In this document: piece after piece, positions 5,270 through 8,490 of the stretch
How the letters are laid out: every line of letters starts with the position of its first letter
Position numbering within the stretch: position 1 is the first letter of the stretch
Source of the DNA: JAXDBW01 sp034678405
Lineage (GTDB): Bacteria; Patescibacteriota; Patescibacteriia; UBA10025; JAHIVO01
Assembly (NCBI GenBank): GCA_034678405.1
Contig: JAXDBW010000040.1
Span: forward strand, 1-8,490
Reading direction: 5' to 3'
Length of the DNA: 8,490 bases
Notes under the pieces: model-generated
What the model saw: only the letters and a program-made list of their open reading frames with translations
Told to the model about the DNA's origin: nothing
Databases searched by the model: none
Translations under genes and position numbers: made by a program

Positions 5270-5291
5270 TATATCCGACGTGGGGCATCTG

Positions 5292-5297
5292 CATAAT
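5292..5297 (+). promoter_or_regulatory. Possible -10 box before the Met-rich gene
   Basis: CATAAT matches the -10 consensus at five of six bases, 28 bases before ATG 5326. No good -35 box is found at normal spacing, and TG directly abuts the hexamer rather than lying one base away. A separate promoter here is possible; otherwise the gene is read from the csoR promoter through the structured leader. Confidence 0.25.
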
Positions 5298-5325
5298 CAA
5301 GGAATGTAACATATTATTTATTATC

Positions 5326-5907
5326 ATGAAAAAATATATACTCATACTCACGTTCATCGGTCTCGTTGGCTTCGCGAGTAGCGCTGCTGCGCAAATGGGT
5401 ATGATGATGGGGAATTATGGTGATGCCGACGCTACGCCCGGTACCACCCAGTCCCAGGAACTGGAGGCCGCGCTGCAGAGCATTTATACTCATCAGGGAA
5501 TTACTAGCCGGGGAGAGATTGACTGCAGCACGGTGACTGATGCAGAGTTCGCTGCGGTTGGTGACGCGTATATGGGTGTCATGATGCCCAACGAAACCCA
5601 GCATGAAGCCATGGATGAGATGATGGGTGGTGAGGGCTCCGCCAGTCTCGAGCAAGCGCATATAAATATGGGCCGGTCCTACCTTGGGTGCTGGTCTGAT
5701 TATAATTCCGGGCCAGTCTATATGCCGATGATGGGCGGCTCTGGCATGATAGGGGCGTCCGCTGCCGCACGCGGAATGATGGGCTGGGTATACGGAAATT
5801 ATTATGGAGGATCCTCCTGGGCTAGCTGGGTAACGACCATCTTAGTCTGGATATTGCTCATTGTTGCTATCGCGGCATTAGGTAAATGGCTGCTTAGGAA
5901 AAAATAA
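5326..5907 (+). CDS. Secreted Met-rich protein with C-terminal membrane anchor, putative metal binding
   Basis: This protein has 193 residues, and I cannot assign it to a named family. An N-terminal signal peptide (Lys-Lys, hydrophobic core about 4-19, A-A-A at 20-22) should be cleaved before Q23. The mature part contains about 17 methionines, grouped as M24/26-28, M83/86/87, M96/99/100, M133/135/136 and M151/152, with histidines 56, 93 and 112 and two cysteines (C67, C122) that could pair. The central region (about 64-125: I-D-C, D-A-E-F, P-N-E-T-Q-H-E-A-M-D-E-M-M-G-G, H-I-N-M-G-R-S-Y-L-G-C) looks like an ordered helical domain. A Gly/Met/Tyr-rich linker follows, then a membrane segment at about 168-188 and basic R-K-K. 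Extracytoplasmic Met clusters are typical of Cu(I)/Ag(I)-binding proteins, and its neighbours are CsoR and CopB, so copper capture outside the membrane is likely but inferred. Confidence 0.8.
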   Translation: MKKYILILTFIGLVGFASSAAAQMGMMMGNYGDADATPGTTQSQELEAALQSIYTHQGITSRGEIDCSTVTDAEFAAVGDAYMGVMMPNETQHEAMDEMMGGEGSASLEQAHINMGRSYLGCWSDYNSGPVYMPMMGGSGMIGASAAARGMMGWVYGNYYGGSSWASWVTTILVWILLIVAIAALGKWLLRKK

Positions 5908-5974
5908 GACATCATATGTCATTGCCCCATCTATACCCGATACAGATACCATCTAAGCATTTGAACTTATTTAT

Positions 5975-6376
5975 ATGAAGATTATCCTAGTATTAGGCGT
6001 CATCGTTATTATGGGTGCTATTGCTTTTGTGCTGCTTCGCTCTCAGAGTAATGAGCAGAGCACTGGCGTATCATATAAAGATATTAGCCCGGCAGAGTTG
6101 GATGCCATGCTAACCGCTGATGAATCAGTATTTTTATTGGACGTGCATATACCTGAGCAGACGCATATCGATGGTACAGATGCATTTATCCCGTATAATG
6201 AACTGGACAGCCACCTCGCAGAGTTACCTCAGGACAAAAACACACCAATCGCGGTATACTGTCGCTCCGGTTCAATGAGTCGAACTGCCTCGGACAAGCT
6301 ACTAGAATTGGGCTACACGGATGTATCTAATTTAGTTGGTGGCATCCAGGCATGGAGTAGTTATCAGTCGAGCTAA
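5975..6376 (+). CDS. Membrane-anchored rhodanese-like sulfurtransferase
   Basis: This is a 133-residue single-domain rhodanese with an N-terminal hydrophobic anchor (about residues 3-21), which places the domain outside the cytoplasm. The fold runs from about residue 36 (I-S-P-A-E-L) through F-L-L-D-V to the active-site loop A-V-Y-C96-R-S-G-S-M-S-R103 and ends with N-L-V-G-G-I-Q-A-W. The catalytic Cys and the six-residue loop are intact, so it can probably carry a persulfide. The usual D-V-R has become D-V-H. The segment normally reading G-H-I-P-G-A is altered (I-D-G-T-D-A-F-I-P), a divergence near the substrate side. It lies 67 bases after the Met-rich gene and 37 bases before CopB. Extracytoplasmic sulfur transfer beside copper export could serve thiol repair or metal-sulfur handling; the substrate is unknown. 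No clear ribosome-binding site precedes ATG 5975. Confidence 0.9.
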   Translation: MKIILVLGVIVIMGAIAFVLLRSQSNEQSTGVSYKDISPAELDAMLTADESVFLLDVHIPEQTHIDGTDAFIPYNELDSHLAELPQDKNTPIAVYCRSGSMSRTASDKLLELGYTDVSNLVGGIQAWSSYQSS

Positions 6377-6413
6377 CACTATTTGTGACGTTGAGATATA
6401 AAAATAAGAATGT

Positions 6414-8490
6414 ATGACCGAACACCACACACATCATCGAGCACAAACCAAATACACCTGCCCCATGCATCCGGAGATTGTTTCGGACACACCCGGCACC
6501 TGTCCGAAATGTGGCGGCATGAAACTTGTCCCCATGGAAGACGCGCATGGTTCGGGCGGACATGATCACCACAGCCATCAGGGCCATGATCATGCCAGCA
6601 TGATGGCGACTCCCGAGGCGGCGCGGAATTTCCTAAAGCGGTTCTATATCGTGACCGCTCTGCTCGTCCCGCTGGCACTCTTTTCCATGCCGGCGGTGGA
6701 GCACCTCGGTATGCCGGATTTCGCGGGCCGGGACTATGTGGAGTTTGGTATTGCTACCATTATATTTTATTTTGGGTTGGTATTCTTCCAGCATGCCTGG
6801 CACGAGATCAAGACGCGGACCTATGGCATGATGACGCTCGTGTCTCTGGGTGTCGGGTCAGGATATCTTTTCTCAGCTGCATCGACATTTATCCCCGCGA
6901 TCCACGTAGAGTTTTATCTAGAAATAGCGACGCTGATATGGATTCTACTCTTTGGGCATTTCCTCGAAGCGAAGTCGTCGACAGCTGCTGGTGACGCACT
7001 GCAGGAAGTGGCGAAGCTATTACCAAAAGAAGCTCACCGCAAGACTGATGGTGGCGTGGAGGATGTCCCGCTCACAGAATTGCACGAAGGGGATGTGGTG
7101 GTGATCAAACCAGGCGAAAAAGTACCAGCTGACGGCACCATTGTCAGTGGCGGTGCCAATTTCAACGAAGCGCATATTTCGGGAGAATCAAAACCCGTCG
7201 AAAAGAAAAAAGGCGACTCAGTAGTCGCTGGTGCTATCAGCCTCGACGGATCGGTCGAGGTGCGACTTGATCGCGTGGGCGAGTCATCGACGATTGGTCA
7301 GATTCAGTCGCTGATTTTAGAGGCACAGCAGACCAAACCGTCCGCCCAGCGCCTGGCTGACCGTGCCGCCCGCTGGTTAACCTTTACTGCGTTGGGAGTC
7401 TCGATTGTTGCGCTCCTGGTCTGGTCAGTGATTGTCGGTGAAGCATTTGTGACGGCCATTACCCTGGCGATTACGGTCCTCGTCATTGCTTGTCCGCACG
7501 CACTCGGCTTAGCTATTCCGACCGTTTCTACCATCGCTACCCGACTGGCCGTACAGAATGGCGTCTTCATCAAGGATATGCAAAAGATAGAAGTGATAAA
7601 ACGAGCGGACTATGTCGTCTTTGATAAGACTGGCACGCTGACTGAGGGTAAATTTGGCGTGACTGATGTAGCGGTATTTATTGGGACTGAGGAGAAACTA
7701 TTAGCGATCGCGGGAGCAATTGAATCGCAATCATCGCACGTGATCGGTATATCTATCGTGGAATATCTGAAAGAAAAAAATATTACATTTCCTGAGGCGA
7801 CGAATATCAAGAATCTCGCCGGCCGGGGCATGGAGGCCCAGGTCGCGGGTGCGATGTATTGGGTCGGTAATCAGCGACTGATGGAAGAGCGGGGTGTGTG
7901 GTCAGATGACGCTGCTCAGGCTATCCAGCAGAAACAGTTTGCTGGCAAGACGCTCGTTTTCGTCGCGAGCCGGGATACACTACTCGGGTGCATTGGGCTG
8001 AGTGATCGGATCAAGGAATCGTCGCGGCAGGCAGTGGATGCATTACACCGGCTGGGCATCAAGGTGGCGATGCTGACTGGTGATACCGAGGAAGCAGCCG
8101 CTCCAGTGGCGCAAGAGCTGGGGATCGATACAGTCTTTGCGCATGTCCTGCCGGAGGATAAATATACTCATATCAAGGGGCTGCAAGATCAGGGAAATAC
8201 TGTCATCATGGCTGGGGACGGGGTAAATGACGCACCCGCGCTCACCCAGGCCGATGCCGGGGTAGCGATCGGGGCGGGGACTGATGTAGCCGTGGAGTCC
8301 GGGGATATTGTCTTGACCGAGAGCAATCCCGAGCATCTCGTCCGGCTGGTGGTGCTGGCGCGCAAGGTGTATAGCAAAATGATCCAAAACCTCTGGTGGG
8401 CGCTGGGGTATAATATCATTGCCATACCCGCCGCGGCCGGCATCTTCGTACCCCTCGGATTTCGTCTCAGTCCGGCCGCAGGAGCCCTGG
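6414..8490 (+). CDS. copB: CopB-like P1B-type copper-transporting ATPase (3'-partial)
   Basis: This cation-exporting P-type ATPase is open to the window end (692 residues seen, roughly 50 or more missing). ATG 6414 begins a His-rich start (EHHTHH), then a heavy-metal-binding motif Y-T-C16-P-M-H-P-E with C30-P-K-C33-G-G-M, then a His-rich linker (about 45-64). The core shows the actuator loop I-S256-G-E-S, the transmembrane metal motif C360-P-H362, phosphorylation site D404-K-T-G-T, M-L-T-G-D, and G-D602-G-V-N-D-A-P. CPH rather than CPC places it with CopB (P1B-3), which exports Cu(II)/Cu(I). Two loci depart from the common form: Ser for Thr in the TGE loop, and S-S-H442-V443 where SEHP is usual. 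An AT-rich stretch (TATAAA, 6397-6402) precedes the start, which lies 37 bases after rhodanese; ATG 6410 is out of frame. Metal export is well supported, exact ion less so. Confidence 0.94.
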   Translation, partial: MTEHHTHHRAQTKYTCPMHPEIVSDTPGTCPKCGGMKLVPMEDAHGSGGHDHHSHQGHDHASMMATPEAARNFLKRFYIVTALLVPLALFSMPAVEHLGMPDFAGRDYVEFGIATIIFYFGLVFFQHAWHEIKTRTYGMMTLVSLGVGSGYLFSAASTFIPAIHVEFYLEIATLIWILLFGHFLEAKSSTAAGDALQEVAKLLPKEAHRKTDGGVEDVPLTELHEGDVVVIKPGEKVPADGTIVSGGANFNEAHISGESKPVEKKKGDSVVAGAISLDGSVEVRLDRVGESSTIGQIQSLILEAQQTKPSAQRLADRAARWLTFTALGVSIVALLVWSVIVGEAFVTAITLAITVLVIACPHALGLAIPTVSTIATRLAVQNGVFIKDMQKIEVIKRADYVVFDKTGTLTEGKFGVTDVAVFIGTEEKLLAIAGAIESQSSHVIGISIVEYLKEKNITFPEATNIKNLAGRGMEAQVAGAMYWVGNQRLMEERGVWSDDAAQAIQQKQFAGKTLVFVASRDTLLGCIGLSDRIKESSRQAVDALHRLGIKVAMLTGDTEEAAAPVAQELGIDTVFAHVLPEDKYTHIKGLQDQGNTVIMAGDGVNDAPALTQADAGVAIGAGTDVAVESGDIVLTESNPEHLVRLVVLARKVYSKMIQNLWWALGYNIIAIPAAAGIFVPLGFRLSPAAGAL

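Noticed and set aside
5908..5920. GACAT-CAT-ATGTC hairpin after the Met-rich gene
   Set aside because: A five-pair AT-rich stem with a three-base loop and no T-run is too weak to call a terminator.
5932..5938. TATACCC resembling a CsoR half-site before the rhodanese gene
   Set aside because: A single seven-base match without symmetry or a -35 partner is expected by chance.
8043..8443. Minus-strand open frames opposite the copper ATPase
   Set aside because: The plus strand here encodes the conserved hinge and membrane region of the ATPase; the opposite frames are composition shadows.

Overview
The window is a bacterial accessory island for copper (or a similar soft metal) and extracytoplasmic thiol chemistry. 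All recognised genes lie on the + strand, packed with short gaps or overlaps. Every visible stop codon fits the standard bacterial code. Compact genes, mostly weak or absent Shine-Dalgarno sites, a CcdA protein with its own thioredoxin-like domain and small Met-rich or YHS-like proteins suggest an uncultivated lineage, possibly Patescibacteria/CPR. That placement is inference from gene style, not from a marker gene.

Block 1 (1-3136) holds three tandem membrane-anchored DUF1573 proteins with CxC motifs (the first is cut by the window start). They are followed by a CcdA/DsbD-like thiol-electron transporter with an N-terminal thioredoxin-like domain, a 55-residue YHS/TRASH-like metal-binding protein, and an AhpC/TSA-type peroxiredoxin. 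Together they look like a set that carries reducing equivalents across the membrane to Cys-containing, possibly metal-binding partners, with peroxide defence.

Block 2 (3137-4720) is a translationally coupled BlaI/MecI/CopY-type repressor and M56 (BlaR1/MecR1-like) membrane metalloprotease. The protease lacks the penicillin-binding sensor of BlaR1. Instead it has a short Cys/His/Met loop and a C-terminal tail with four cysteines, both predicted to be outside, so it is a candidate metal-sensing receptor.

Block 3 (4721-8490) begins with a clear CsoR-type operator and a CsoR/RcnR-family regulator with Cys-His-His ligands. A 174-base gap follows, with a four-codon reading frame (Met-Cys-Asp-Cys) behind a perfect Shine-Dalgarno site and a compound RNA stem-loop. 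Then come a secreted, Met-rich, membrane-anchored protein, a membrane-anchored rhodanese, and a CPH-type (CopB-like, P1B-3) copper ATPase with an N-terminal Cys/His metal-binding region, cut by the window end.

The working model is that CsoR and the BlaI-M56 pair sense metal on the two sides of the membrane. CopB exports it, the Met-rich, DUF1573 and YHS proteins bind it, and CcdA, rhodanese and peroxiredoxin maintain thiol/sulfur state. The least familiar elements are the presumed metal-sensing M56 receptor and the Cys-codon leader in front of the export genes. No tRNA, rRNA, CRISPR array, insertion sequence or phage gene was seen, and no gene on the - strand is supported.
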